Below are positions 18,566 to 28,019 of a DNA stretch of 64,000 bases, in pieces. Positions within the stretch are counted from its first letter, which is position 1. Every line of letters starts with the position of its first letter. This DNA comes from JBOFWL01 sp051653605 (lineage in GTDB: Bacteria > Spirochaetota > Brevinematia > Brevinematales > Brevinemataceae). The notes beneath the pieces were generated by a model. The model was not told the DNA's origin. It saw nothing but the letters and a program-made list of their open reading frames with translations, and searched no databases. The translations under genes were made by a program, and so were the position numbers. The stretch lies in NCBI GenBank assembly GCA_051653605.1, contig JBOFWL010000139.1:226093-290092 (forward strand), read 5' to 3'.

Positions 18566-19515
18566 AATTGTGCTCCTATTATGCCAATTGAAACCGCCCC
18601 TTTAATAGACGCTTCCACAACTTTTTCTAATATATTATTCTGGTTGACTTTAAAAACTATTATATTACCACTTGTTTTGTGCGCAACAAGTAAAAATTTA
18701 TCATCTAAGATGTTCAATATATCTCGAGGATGATCTCCCCCAGAGGATTGGCGAGATTTAACTATGGGTAGACCTCCAGAGATATCAATAAATGTGATCT
18801 GATTGATACCTCGAGTGGAGGCAATAAGCATTTTCCCATCCTTACTCATACGGAGAGCAGCAGATTGCCCAACAGGAGTGTCGTTAGGAAGAAGGGATAT
18901 CTTATCTTTTAGAATAAAATGAGTATTCTGAATGGAAAAAGTATAGAGGCAATCATCGAGTTCCCCGAGTAGGTAGAGATATTTTTTATCTGAGGAAATA
19001 ATTCCATGTCGAGGCCCAGAATGAGGTGGAAGAGTGAATTCTCCAATAATATTGAGATTAAAATCGAGAATGTAGACCTTATCCAGCAACAAACATGGCA
19101 CAAGAAGAGAATTTTCTAATATGATAACCTGATGGCATCCAGCTTTTACTTGAATAATAGCTTTAGACTCGATTTTCAATGATTTTTCATGAAAAGATAG
19201 CTTTGTAATCGTTCCTTCATGGTAATTTACGGTGAAAACATGATCGAAATGCTTGATAAGATAGCAAGAAGCACTATCTTCATACTCTATCGAGCTGATA
19301 AGATTGCCATCTTTATGATAAACGTTTACCCCATATTGAGTGCTTCCTTTAGATATGGTGAATATTTCATTATCTTCAATATGAATGTATTTGGAATCCA
19401 ATGCTGGAGAGAACAACTCAACAGAAGATATGCTATTATTACATGGATTAAACTCAAATCGATAAATTCCCGCACCATTATCAGACAGATAAGACCCAAC
19501 AAAACACTCTACCAT
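18562..19515 (-). CDS. pgl: 6-phosphogluconolactonase, seven-bladed propeller type (YbhE/Pgl)
   Basis: A 317-residue lactonase-family beta-propeller that hydrolyses 6-phosphogluconolactone between Zwf and Gnd. Family motifs: CFVGSYLSDNGAGIYRFEF at the start, LVPCLLLDKVYILDF, SGPRHGIISSDKKYLYLLGELD and SSGGDHPRDILN near the end. The frame is open to 19548, but ATG 19515 follows an AGGGGGTGG box and begins at the family's usual N-terminus. Its position in front of gnd and zwf supports the assignment. Confidence 0.88.
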   Translation of the reverse strand: MVECFVGSYLSDNGAGIYRFEFNPCNNSISSVELFSPALDSKYIHIEDNEIFTISKGSTQYGVNVYHKDGNLISSIEYEDSASCYLIKHFDHVFTVNYHEGTITKLSFHEKSLKIESKAIIQVKAGCHQVIILENSLLVPCLLLDKVYILDFNLNIIGEFTLPPHSGPRHGIISSDKKYLYLLGELDDCLYTFSIQNTHFILKDKISLLPNDTPVGQSAALRMSKDGKMLIASTRGINQITFIDISGGLPIVKSRQSSGGDHPRDILNILDDKFLLVAHKTSGNIIVFKVNQNNILEKVVEASIKGAVSIGIIGAQL

Positions 19516-19549
19516 TTTCCACCCCCTACGATAAATATCCCTTGTCAAG

Positions 19550-19579
19550 ATTATAGATATTTTAACTACTCTAAATCAA
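19550..19579 (-). promoter_or_regulatory. Promoter of pgl-gnd-zwf
   Basis: Minus strand TTGATT (19574-19579), an 18-base spacer and TATAAT (19550-19555). The predicted leader is about 28 bases. It is divergent from katA, so NADPH production and peroxide removal share this intergenic region. Confidence 0.6.
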
Positions 19580-19691
19580 ACAAATAAGGGGTAAAATAAT
19601 GTTAAATAAAATATTTTATATTTATGGTGGTTTTTATGGAAATAACATAATATATTGTGATATAATTTAAAACTATTTAGGAGGATACACA

Positions 19692-21176
19692 ATGGACAAT
19701 AAGAAAAATAATACCCCCATAGAAAAACTTACAACAGTAACTGGAGCACCCGTTCCAGATAATAATAATGTGGTAAGCGCAGGGAAAAGAGGGCCAATGT
19801 TACTGCAAGATGTATGGTTTTTAGAAAAACTAGCACATTTTGATAGAGAAGTTATTCCCGAACGGCGTATGCATGCCAAAGGTTCTGGGGCTTTTGGGGT
19901 ATTTAAGGTGACAAATGATATCACAAAGTATACCCGAGCAAGTATTTTTAATAAAGTTGGTAAAGAAACAGAGGTTTTTGTTCGATTTTCAACAGTTGCA
20001 GGAGAACGAGGCGCTGCCGATGCCGAAAGAGATATTCGAGGTTTTGCTGTTAAATTTTATACAGATCAAGGTAACTGGGATTTAGTCGGAAATAATACAC
20101 CTGTATTTTTTCTGCGTGATCCTCTAAAATTCCCAGATCTTAATCATGCTGTTAAAAGAGATCCAAAAACAAATATGCGTAGCGCTCTTAATAATTGGGA
20201 TTTTTGGAGTAATCTTCCAGAAGCATTACACCAAGTAACAATTACAATGAGTGATAGAGGAATTCCTGCTAGCTATCGTAATATGCATGGATATGGTAGC
20301 CATACATTCAGCTTTATTAACGCCGAAAACAAACGTCATTGGGTCAAATTTCATTGGCGTTGTCAGCAAGAAATTAAAAATATTACAGATCAAGAAGCAG
20401 AAATTCTTGTTGGAAAGGATAGAGAAAGCCATCAGAACGATTTATTCAGCGCTATTGAGAAAAAAGACTTCCCTAAATGGAAACTATGCATTCAAATTAT
20501 GACAGAAGAACAAGCGAATGCAATGCCTTATAACCCTTTTGATCTTACTAAAGTATGGTCTCAAAAGGAATTCCCGTTAATCGAAGTGGGTGTAATGGAG
20601 CTTAATCGCAATCCTGAAAATTATTTTGCAGATGTAGAGCAATCAGCGTTTAATCCAGCTTCTGTGGTTCCTGGAATTGCATTTTCTCCCGATCGAATGC
20701 TGCAAGGGCGACTTTTTTCCTATGGCGATGCGCACCGATATCGCTTAGGGGTCAATCATCATCAAATCCCTGTTAATAAACCTCGAATTCCTACAAATCA
20801 TTATCACCGTGATGGTCAAATGCGTGTTGATGGCAATTTTGGATCTACCCCTGGGTATGAACCAAATAGCTTTGGAAAATGGCAGGAACAACCAGAATTT
20901 AAAGAGCCACCATTAGATCTTAGCGGCCCAGCTTACCAATATGACTTTAGAGAAGATGATGATCAGTACTTTTTTCAAGTTGAAGCACTTTTCAACCTGA
21001 TGAATCCAGAGCAAAAGCAGGTTTTATTTGAAAATACAGCTAGAGCTATGGGTGATATTCCCGAATTTATAAAATTACGGCACATCAATAATTGTGTTCG
21101 AGCTCATCGTGATTACGGTATCGGGGTTGCAAAGGCTTGCGGTATTGAAGAATCAAAAATAGATTTTCCCAACTAA
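19692..21176 (+). CDS. katA: Catalase (monofunctional, small-subunit clade)
   Basis: A 494-residue haem catalase that dismutates hydrogen peroxide. The distal histidine is H61 in RRMHAKGSGAFGVF. The RFSTVAGERGAADAERD signature follows, with NNTPVFFLRDPLKFPD. The proximal haem ligand is the tyrosine of RLFSYGDAHRYRLG. No C-terminal flavodoxin-like domain, so it is the small type. TAGGAGG precedes the ATG. A TATAAT at 19661-19666 has no good -35 box, which suggests activator or derepression control, but I cannot name the regulator. Confidence 0.95.
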   Translation: MDNKKNNTPIEKLTTVTGAPVPDNNNVVSAGKRGPMLLQDVWFLEKLAHFDREVIPERRMHAKGSGAFGVFKVTNDITKYTRASIFNKVGKETEVFVRFSTVAGERGAADAERDIRGFAVKFYTDQGNWDLVGNNTPVFFLRDPLKFPDLNHAVKRDPKTNMRSALNNWDFWSNLPEALHQVTITMSDRGIPASYRNMHGYGSHTFSFINAENKRHWVKFHWRCQQEIKNITDQEAEILVGKDRESHQNDLFSAIEKKDFPKWKLCIQIMTEEQANAMPYNPFDLTKVWSQKEFPLIEVGVMELNRNPENYFADVEQSAFNPASVVPGIAFSPDRMLQGRLFSYGDAHRYRLGVNHHQIPVNKPRIPTNHYHRDGQMRVDGNFGSTPGYEPNSFGKWQEQPEFKEPPLDLSGPAYQYDFREDDDQYFFQVEALFNLMNPEQKQVLFENTARAMGDIPEFIKLRHINNCVRAHRDYGIGVAKACGIEESKIDFPN

Positions 21177-21182
21177 AAATTT

Positions 21183-21210
21183 AAACCTCTCCTTCGGGAG
21201 AGGTTTTTTA
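21183..21210 (+). terminator. Terminator after katA
   Basis: A perfect hairpin, arms AAACCTCTCC and GGAGAGGTTT, around a TTCG tetraloop, followed by Ts. Because A-tracts lie on the other side it can also serve the convergent gene ending at 21208. Confidence 0.9.
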
Positions 21211-22221
21211 TTTGAAAAATTGATGTCTTAAAGGGCTTGTAATATTAAAATGGAAAAATACATTATTATCTTGATCAAATCCAAACCGAAGCTCAAATGG
21301 TGAGGTATCTTTATATTCATATCCTAAAGCAAATCCTACAATATAATGAAGATTTGTCGTTCTGGGATTTTGAGTTATTCCAAATCCTACATCTGCTGTA
21401 AATGCTGCGTAAAGAGTATTGTAAGGTTTAGGAGCACCGAAAGTATATATTCTATAAGTAAATGCTAAAGACCCAGTATAGGGGTAAAAGAAATCGTAAA
21501 GAGACAATTTATCTTTATTTGAAATCATTACAGCCTGATTGTAGCCCAGATATCGAGTACCATTTTGGTAGATTCTAGGGCCTGGCCAGTATCCAGAACT
21601 AAAAAAAGAAGACATAAATGCTATTTTGCCATGGATAAATCGAAACGATATAGGCATTGATGATTGAATAAACCACGAATTTTGATTGCCCTCTAAGGCG
21701 TATTCGCCTCCAATGTCAATAGATAAGCTTATTTGGGTGATATCACCTTGATAAAGCCACGTTCTTATACCTATTGACTGGCGTATAGCAGGGATAACCA
21801 ATGCATAGTTTTGCAAAGAAAGAGTTGGTTGGACATTGCTAATAAAAAGCATATATCCAACACTTGTCCTGAAGCGAAAATGAATTTTGTCCCACTTCCA
21901 AGTGAAATCTGTTTTTGCATAGCTTTCGATATTTTTATAATCAAAAAGTTGAAAATCGGGGATAAATGCCTGAAAATATCCGATATCCCAATCAAAAATA
22001 GAGTGAGAGATATTCATTCCAGCATAAAAAAACCATGAGATAGCAGTTCGAGCAGTTAGAACGCCTATACCAACATAGGGAACATATACTGTTGTTTTCC
22101 CTATATCTGTTGAAGTTCCAATATCAATATTATAAGGGGCGTTATAGCGGATCCCTAATTGAGCAGGAGAAGCCTCTTTTGCATATAACGAAGAACATAA
22201 AAAGAGAATAAGTAAAATCAT
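21208..22221 (-). CDS. Exported hypothetical protein, probable outer-membrane beta-barrel
   Basis: A 337-residue protein with a short signal peptide (MILLILFLCSSLYA). The rest is alternating aromatic/hydrophobic strands with many Y, F, W and G, for example WFFYAGMNISHSIFD and DKIHFRFRTSVGYMLF, and it closes with a strand-like end (LRHQFFK). I recognise no named family; the pattern fits a barrel of 10-14 strands. It stands alone between the katA terminator and a divergent DUF454 gene. Confidence 0.6.
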   Translation of the reverse strand: MILLILFLCSSLYAKEASPAQLGIRYNAPYNIDIGTSTDIGKTTVYVPYVGIGVLTARTAISWFFYAGMNISHSIFDWDIGYFQAFIPDFQLFDYKNIESYAKTDFTWKWDKIHFRFRTSVGYMLFISNVQPTLSLQNYALVIPAIRQSIGIRTWLYQGDITQISLSIDIGGEYALEGNQNSWFIQSSMPISFRFIHGKIAFMSSFFSSGYWPGPRIYQNGTRYLGYNQAVMISNKDKLSLYDFFYPYTGSLAFTYRIYTFGAPKPYNTLYAAFTADVGFGITQNPRTTNLHYIVGFALGYEYKDTSPFELRFGFDQDNNVFFHFNITSPLRHQFFK

Positions 22222-22346
22222 AAGGATTCCTAAAACTTTAGATTACATATTATATACAATTTTTCAGAATGATACAAGTATTTGTATAAATGAACTTGAA
22301 TTAAAGTAATTTAATATGATACAATGTAATATTCTTAGGAGCTAAA

Positions 22347-22736
22347 ATGAATATTATAAAAATCCTGTTTTTAATAGTAGGTACAATATCTTTGGGGCTT
22401 GGTCTTGTGGGTATAGTTCTCCCTATACTGCCTACAACGCCCTTTTTATTGTTTACGTTATATTGCTATGCGCGAGGCTCTGATCGCTTCCATGAATGGT
22501 TCATAAATACTCAAATCTACGAGAAGCATCTTAAAAATTTTGCTGAAAATCGAGCGATGACACTGCGCTCAAAAATTATCTTAGTTGGCTTTGCAACCAC
22601 AATGATGCTTATCCCGTTTTTTACAGTAAATAAAATTTTTGTAAAAGGAATGATGATATTTCTAATCGCATTTCTTCACTACTACTTTATTTTTCGAATC
22701 AAAACTGTTAAATTTAATGAAAAATCAAATTCTTAA
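22347..22736 (+). CDS. YbaN-like DUF454 inner-membrane protein
   Basis: A 129-residue protein with three or four helices. The DUF454 hallmark is clear: GLGLVGIVLPILPTTPFLLFTLYCYARGSDRFHEWF, followed by YEKHLKNF and the basic stretch before the last two helices. Function of the family is not established. A TAGGAG box lies 7 bases before the ATG. It is transcribed toward trpB, but a separate promoter lies between them. Confidence 0.85.
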   Translation: MNIIKILFLIVGTISLGLGLVGIVLPILPTTPFLLFTLYCYARGSDRFHEWFINTQIYEKHLKNFAENRAMTLRSKIILVGFATTMMLIPFFTVNKIFVKGMMIFLIAFLHYYFIFRIKTVKFNEKSNS

Positions 22737-22826
22737 CTAATAAAAATCCTCTGATTCATTTTTACTCATATTATTTAAAATATGTTTTCAAATAGGGCTT
22801 TGTATTTTAAAAAACATCATACTTTG

Positions 22827-22856
22827 TTGACTTTGCTTATTTAAATGATCTAATAT
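22827..22856 (+). promoter_or_regulatory. Promoter of trpB
   Basis: TTGACT (22827-22832), an 18-base spacer and TAATAT (22851-22856). The leader of about 70 bases has no run of Trp codons, so classical attenuation is not apparent. Confidence 0.5.
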
Positions 22857-22929
22857 TTAGATATTGGGGAAATCCCTTAGTACATTAAATTCGATTTGCC
22901 AGTATTAGCGCAGATAGAGGAGATATCTT

Positions 22930-24111
22930 ATGTCGAAAGTTTCGTTTAAAAATTACAGTCTTCCAGATGAAAATGGTTTTTTTGGGGAATTTGGAGGAGC
23001 CTTTGTTCCCGAGCCTCTTCAAAATGTGTTAAAAAACTTAACAATAGAATTTGAAAAAGCAGTTAAAGACCCAACTTTTTTTGAAGAATTAAATGCCTTG
23101 CGAAAAGATTATACTGGTCGCCCATCCCCCTTGTACTTTGCTCAAAATTTGTCTAATCATTATGGCATAAATATTTATCTCAAGCGTGAAGATTTAAATC
23201 ATACGGGTTCTCATAAAATCAATAATACCTTAGGGCAAGCTCTTCTTGCAAAAAGAATGGGAATGAAAAAAATTGTTGCTGAAACAGGAGCTGGTCAACA
23301 TGGGTTGGCAACGGCAACGGTTTGTGCGCTTATGGGTATGGAATGCCTCATTTTCATGGGCGAAGAAGATATAAAACGCCAGCAAACTAATGTCGACAAG
23401 ATGAAAATGCTTGGAGCCCGCGTAGAAAGTGTCTCTACTGGGGATAAATGTCTTACAGCGGCTGTAGATGCTGCTTTGGGATATTATGTAACGCATGCTG
23501 ATGACACTTTTTATCTGTTGGGGTCGGCTGTTGGGCCTCATCCTTACCCTAAAATGGTGAGAACCTTTCAAAGAATCATAGGAGAAGAGGCCAGAGCCCA
23601 GTTCCTAGAAAAAACGGGTAAGCTACCAGATGCTATTCTTGCTTGTGTTGGGGGAGGAAGTAATGCGATAGGTCTTTTCTCGGCATTTTTAGCCGATGAA
23701 GATGTTCGTATTTTTGGAGCAGAGGCTGGAGGAAAAGGGCTAGAAACGGGACGACACTGTGCAAGCATCACAGCAGGTATTAAAACAGAAATTCATGGTT
23801 TTCGTACTTATGTGCTTGAAGACACTACAAAAGCTTATAGTATCTCTGCAGGCCTGGATTATCCTGGAGTGGGCCCTGAAATTTCATATTTAAGTGAAGT
23901 TGGTAGAGCAACTTTTGTTGCGGTTAAGGATGATCAAGCTATTGAAGCTTTTAAACTTCTATCTAGCCTTGAAGGTATTATTCCTGCTATCGAAAGTGCG
24001 CATGCGATTGCCGCTATTCCCCAGGTAGCTTTGGCTATTCCTAAAAATGGGAATTTAATTATAAACCTTTCAGGCAGGGGTGATAAAGACGCAGCTCGCC
24101 TAAATCATTAA
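22930..24111 (+). CDS. trpB: Tryptophan synthase beta chain
   Basis: A 393-residue PLP enzyme joining indole and serine to form tryptophan. The Schiff-base lysine is K96 in HTGSHKINN; the phosphate-binding GGGSNAIG, the catalytic glutamate in VAETGAGQHG and the C-terminal LSGRGDKD are present. It is the standard TrpB1 length. No trpA or other trp gene is nearby. It has its own promoter and terminator, so it is an isolated unit that could salvage indole. Confidence 0.95.
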   Translation: MSKVSFKNYSLPDENGFFGEFGGAFVPEPLQNVLKNLTIEFEKAVKDPTFFEELNALRKDYTGRPSPLYFAQNLSNHYGINIYLKREDLNHTGSHKINNTLGQALLAKRMGMKKIVAETGAGQHGLATATVCALMGMECLIFMGEEDIKRQQTNVDKMKMLGARVESVSTGDKCLTAAVDAALGYYVTHADDTFYLLGSAVGPHPYPKMVRTFQRIIGEEARAQFLEKTGKLPDAILACVGGGSNAIGLFSAFLADEDVRIFGAEAGGKGLETGRHCASITAGIKTEIHGFRTYVLEDTTKAYSISAGLDYPGVGPEISYLSEVGRATFVAVKDDQAIEAFKLLSSLEGIIPAIESAHAIAAIPQVALAIPKNGNLIINLSGRGDKDAARLNH

Positions 24112-24128
24112 AATAAAAAACATTTTTA

Positions 24129-24157
24129 AAACTCTCTCAATTTTGAGGGAGTTTTTT
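24129..24157 (+). terminator. Terminator after trpB
   Basis: Arms AACTCTCTCAA and TTGAGGGAGTT (one G-T pair) with a short T-rich loop, followed by a run of Ts. Confidence 0.85.
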
Positions 24158-24242
24158 AATGAGATCATACAATAAAATATAGTGTTTAATTTTCAGATGT
24201 ATCTTGTAGAAAGTGAAAATCTATTTTAATCTATAAACAGAA

Positions 24243-24267
24243 CAAAAGCCCTGTAGTAGGGCTTTTG
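24243..24267 (-). terminator. Terminator of the TonB/siderophore operon
   Basis: Perfect 10-bp arms CAAAAGCCCT and AGGGCTTTTG, 5-base loop, T-rich on the minus-strand side. It lies 30 bases past the receptor stop. Confidence 0.75.
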
Positions 24268-24297
24268 CTGATTTGATTTATAACACTAGTAATAATG

Positions 24298-26433
24298 CTA
24301 AAAGTCGATGTTTAATCCAATAATAAAGGAGCGTTCTTGCTGGTCTGTATCCCCATCAAAGTCTTTATCATAGGTAGCATTGAGAAGATTTTTAGCTTCA
24401 AAGAATAATAATCCCTTAGTTTCGGAGGCTTTATGAATCGTGAATGGCTGAGACAATCGAAGATCGAAGGTTACCTGATTCTCAGAGCGTCGAACTCTAT
24501 AAACATCATTAACAAGCTGGTACGTATACGTGCTATGAAAATAGTATCCTGAGAAAGTGATGGTTGTCAAGATTTTAGGGATAGTCCAGCCAATAGATCC
24601 ACTAAGGCTGAGAGGTGGGCGATCAGCAAGGAAAGGATTGACAATATTATTTCCGTTTTCATCCTGATACTGCGCAGTGCCAGAAGTTCGCTTTTCTCTT
24701 GCAACAGTATAGTCGAGGTTGAATCCCATATGAAGTTCTCCAAAACGAGGAATTTCCACAGACGAAGCAAGAGTAGTTGAAATCCCCCAAGTGTATGCCC
24801 GACCAAGATTAAAAGGTCTTCTTATAGGTAAAATAGTATTGTTATTGGTGAACATCTCCCCAGTTTCTCTGGATTGAATAAGATCGAAAATATCCATACG
24901 ATGAATTCCAATGCTCATAAATAGTTGTTGAACGGGTGTATATTCGATAGTTCCACTATATCCCCAAGCCTGCTCGTGAGTGAGATTGGGGTTTCCTCCG
25001 ACAGCATACCCATTTCGAGTAGCGCGATCCTTGCGGAATGTTGATTCTAGATCGGGAGATTTAAAACTATGTCCAACATGTGCTTTTAAGGCAAGATTAG
25101 TCACGGGTTTGAGGACTAGCCCAAATTCTGGAGAAAATGAATGAGCATCTTTTGCTTTATAAACAAGGTCACCAATACCTGTTCCCAAGGTGCTATCCCG
25201 ATAATTATACTGATAACGAGCCCCAAGAGTGATGGATAGATCAACTTTTCCTTTATATTGGTATTCTCCTCCAAAAAATAAGGCATTATTCACCGCATTA
25301 TAGTGGAGATTGTTGCTGGCTATATCCTCAACTTGAGAGCGTCGGTAGAAATCTAATGAATAGCCGCTTTTTAATGTGAAAGAATCGTTAATAGAGTAAA
25401 TAGTTAGCAGTTCTGTATTATTTGCGATGAAGCGTTCTTTGTCAAAATCTCCAGCGTTTGTGCTAAAAATTCGATCCATAGCCTCATAAGAAACCCCACT
25501 AGTAAGCCGGACGTCTAATTTATCGCTGGGGTAGGCGTGATAACCAATGGTGGTATTCAGAATTTTTCCAGGATTATCAATTTCGGTGAACCCATTATAA
25601 CTTATTTTAGGATCAGTGAGGGGAGATTGATTTTGATAATAGTTTACATCTAACCTAAGAGCATGTTTTTCATTAAATTCCAAATCTGTTCCACCATAGA
25701 CATTAAAATCACCGTGATCTCGACGTTCATTGGGGACAGGAATATTATTTGCCAACGAAAAAGGCGATGACCAGCGATGCCCGTAATCAAAGGAACCACC
25801 AGCATAGAAACTTTTTGTTCCCGTAGAGTAGCTTAAATCAAGGTGAGGTACTACCTGATCTGTATTTAGGTTTTCGAAGCTATTGCCATATTTTACGCCA
25901 ACACTTCCATGCATCCCCTTTTTTTTAGAGCCTTTCTTTGTTTGAATGTAAATAACGCCAGCCATAGCATCAGACCCCCAAAGGTAAGAGCTAGGGCCCT
26001 TGACTATCTCAATACGTTCAATAGAGTTAGCAGAAATTCTTTTCAATGCAAGATTTGCATCTTTTACACGTTGGCCATCAATAATTAATAATAGGTAGCT
26101 GATATCTAGCCCTCTAATGTAAAGAGCGGCCCCTTTACCTGTAGAAGTGGTATCGAAAGCGGCAATACCATTGTTACGAAGAACATCAACGATGGAAGAT
26201 GTTCCCGTATTTTTAAGATCATCTTTACTGAAAACCATTACGTCTGCAGGGATATCGGATATTTTTTTGGGAGATTTTGTTGCAACCACCTGTAACTCTA
26301 TATTATTAGTTGCCTTTTTGGGGGAAGGGGGAGGATTAGAGATAACAGTTTCTCTAATGGTGTTGTCTAACTCTTGTCCGTACCCTAAAATAGGTAGGAC
26401 TATGACTATATATAGAAAAATAAAATAGCGCAC
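24298..26433 (-). CDS. TonB-dependent outer-membrane receptor
   Basis: A 711-residue receptor. A signal peptide (residues 1-19) is followed by a TonB-box/linker region, then the plug: ISDIPADVMVFSKDDLKNTGTSSIVDVL and IRGLDISYLLLIIDGQRV, with IERIEIVKGPSSYLWGSDAMAGVI at its end. The barrel runs to a C-terminal phenylalanine (IIGLNIDF). It should bind a ferric siderophore, haem or similar complex; the ligand is not readable. It starts with GTG, overlapping the tonB TAG by one base, with AAGGAG 6 bases upstream. Last gene of the eight-gene operon 31775-24298. Confidence 0.92.
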   Translation of the reverse strand: MRYFIFLYIVIVLPILGYGQELDNTIRETVISNPPPSPKKATNNIELQVVATKSPKKISDIPADVMVFSKDDLKNTGTSSIVDVLRNNGIAAFDTTSTGKGAALYIRGLDISYLLLIIDGQRVKDANLALKRISANSIERIEIVKGPSSYLWGSDAMAGVIYIQTKKGSKKKGMHGSVGVKYGNSFENLNTDQVVPHLDLSYSTGTKSFYAGGSFDYGHRWSSPFSLANNIPVPNERRDHGDFNVYGGTDLEFNEKHALRLDVNYYQNQSPLTDPKISYNGFTEIDNPGKILNTTIGYHAYPSDKLDVRLTSGVSYEAMDRIFSTNAGDFDKERFIANNTELLTIYSINDSFTLKSGYSLDFYRRSQVEDIASNNLHYNAVNNALFFGGEYQYKGKVDLSITLGARYQYNYRDSTLGTGIGDLVYKAKDAHSFSPEFGLVLKPVTNLALKAHVGHSFKSPDLESTFRKDRATRNGYAVGGNPNLTHEQAWGYSGTIEYTPVQQLFMSIGIHRMDIFDLIQSRETGEMFTNNNTILPIRRPFNLGRAYTWGISTTLASSVEIPRFGELHMGFNLDYTVAREKRTSGTAQYQDENGNNIVNPFLADRPPLSLSGSIGWTIPKILTTITFSGYYFHSTYTYQLVNDVYRVRRSENQVTFDLRLSQPFTIHKASETKGLLFFEAKNLLNATYDKDFDGDTDQQERSFIIGLNIDF

Positions 26434-27053
26434 TACTGGCTCCTTAATAAAAATTCGATAGATACAGATAAGTTCATCTTACCTGTTCTGGTGTTAAAAG
26501 AAGGATATGGTGCTGCACGATAGACGGTATCTATGGCAGCTTGATTGAGAGCAGAATAGGGGCAAGGGCTACTTATTTCTACGTGTGCGACGGATCCGTC
26601 AGGATAAACAGTGAAATTCACTGCCACCAAGCCTTCGCGCCCTCGTCGTTTTTCTGCCTCAGGGTAATATTTATGTTTATTCAGAATATTTGCAATTTGA
26701 GACATGTATTCATTATAAAAATCAGAAGACATACTGCCATCATTTTCAGATTGAGTATCGGTACTATCAGTTTTGGGATTATCTTGTTCTATTTCATGGT
26801 TGTTTGTCTGAAGAATGGGGGCGATTATCTCAATTATGTCATCTTCAAGGGGGATAATGGGGTATTTTCTTAATTTTATAGGGGTTGAATCTTGTATGGA
26901 GCTCGATTTTTCTCCTTTATAGGAGGAAGAATTGTATTTTATAGGAGATAAAAAGCTAAATACACCAAAAAGAATCAAATGTCCGAAAATAATACAAAGA
27001 AAATAGCTAAAAAGGGAATATTTCTTATGAACTTGTATGGGAAATGGCAACAT
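26433..27053 (-). CDS. tonB: TonB energy-transducing protein
   Basis: A 206-residue periplasmic-spanning protein. One N-terminal helix (YSLFSYFLCIIFGHLILFGVF) is followed by a charged linker and a TonB C-terminal domain: NKHKYYPEAEKRRGREGLVAVNFTVYPDGSV with the YP and GxxxV features, ending SVSIEFLLRSQ. It links the ExbBD motor to the receptor encoded next. It overlaps exbD by 29 bases. The linker is acidic rather than proline/lysine-rich, which is unusual. Confidence 0.88.
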   Translation of the reverse strand: MLPFPIQVHKKYSLFSYFLCIIFGHLILFGVFSFLSPIKYNSSSYKGEKSSSIQDSTPIKLRKYPIIPLEDDIIEIIAPILQTNNHEIEQDNPKTDSTDTQSENDGSMSSDFYNEYMSQIANILNKHKYYPEAEKRRGREGLVAVNFTVYPDGSVAHVEISSPCPYSALNQAAIDTVYRAAPYPSFNTRTGKMNLSVSIEFLLRSQ

Positions 27054-27426
27054 TTCTAACCCCTGTTATTTTGAGAGCATCAATTACGCTTACAATATAT
27101 TCAAAAATCAAAGAACGATCGCAGGAAAGCATTACGATTAAATTAGGATCTTTTTGTAATTCTTCATAGGCGAGAGTTTGTAGTTCGTCTAGGGCAATAA
27201 CTTGTTTATTCCAGTAAATAGTCTGATCTGCTGATATCGAAACAACAACCTTTGCGGGAGGCGATGCCTCTTTATGAGCAGCTACGGGTAATTTTACTTG
27301 AATAGCTGGTTTTAAAAAGGAGGTACTCACCATAAAAAAGATTAATAAAATAAAAATAATGTCCATTAGAGGCGTAATATTAATATCTTGAGTATTTTTT
27401 GACGGAGGCTTAAATATTTTCATCAA
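27025..27426 (-). CDS. exbD: ExbD/TolR biopolymer transport protein
   Basis: A 133-residue protein. The motif INITPLMDIIFILLIFFMVSTSF carries the aspartate that conducts protons. The periplasmic domain contains SADQTIYWNKQVIALDEL and DRSLIFEYIVSVIDALKITGVRNVAI, typical for ExbD. It forms the inner-membrane motor with ExbB and overlaps it by 17 bases. Confidence 0.92.
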   Translation of the reverse strand: MMKIFKPPSKNTQDINITPLMDIIFILLIFFMVSTSFLKPAIQVKLPVAAHKEASPPAKVVVSISADQTIYWNKQVIALDELQTLAYEELQKDPNLIVMLSCDRSLIFEYIVSVIDALKITGVRNVAISHTSS

Positions 27427-28009
27427 TATCCTCGTTCATTAATGAAACAATTCGAGTAATTTGAGCGCATCGACGATCAATAATTCGCTCAAATACTTTA
27501 TGAAGAAATAATGAAGGAATAGCGACGATCAATCCAAGAGCAGTTGTACTCATAGCTTCCCAAATACCGCCGGCAAAAGTCGAGATATCAGCATCAGCAC
27601 CCATTGTTGCCATTATCTGAAAAGACGAAATAAGCCCCAATATTGTTCCTAATAAGCCTAAAAGTGGGGCTATATGACTGATATTTGAGAGTATCCATAG
27701 ATAACTTTGCATTTCTTCAATGAGATTAAAGGCCTCTCTCTCCATTTTTTCTTTAATTTGAGGGGAAGCCAGCGTTTTTAGAGATTGCCTAACAGAAAAA
27801 ATGCGATATATTTGAGATTTTGAATACTTTTCTAAGTTATTTGGGGCAGTTGAGACAAGATTATTCATATATTTTTGAGGAAATCGAGTGCGAATAAAGA
27901 AAATAATTCTTTCGAGCGCTATGGTGCACATGATAAGGTAAAGTGCTATCAAAATCCAAGATACCATTCCACCATGGCTGATAAAATCTATTACTTTATA
28001 TAAATTCAT
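27410..28009 (-). CDS. exbB: ExbB/TolQ/MotA family proton channel
   Basis: A 199-residue protein with three helices. The N-terminal GGMVSWILIALYLIMCTIALER, the middle HIAPLLGLLGTILGLISSFQIM and the last helix IWEAMSTTALGLIVAIPSLFLH are the family signatures. It provides proton-motive energy to TonB. It is placed between the ABC ATPase and exbD, so uptake across both membranes is encoded in one operon. Confidence 0.92.
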   Translation of the reverse strand: MNLYKVIDFISHGGMVSWILIALYLIMCTIALERIIFFIRTRFPQKYMNNLVSTAPNNLEKYSKSQIYRIFSVRQSLKTLASPQIKEKMEREAFNLIEEMQSYLWILSNISHIAPLLGLLGTILGLISSFQIMATMGADADISTFAGGIWEAMSTTALGLIVAIPSLFLHKVFERIIDRRCAQITRIVSLMNEDIDENI

Positions 28010-28019
28010 TGGAAGTCCT

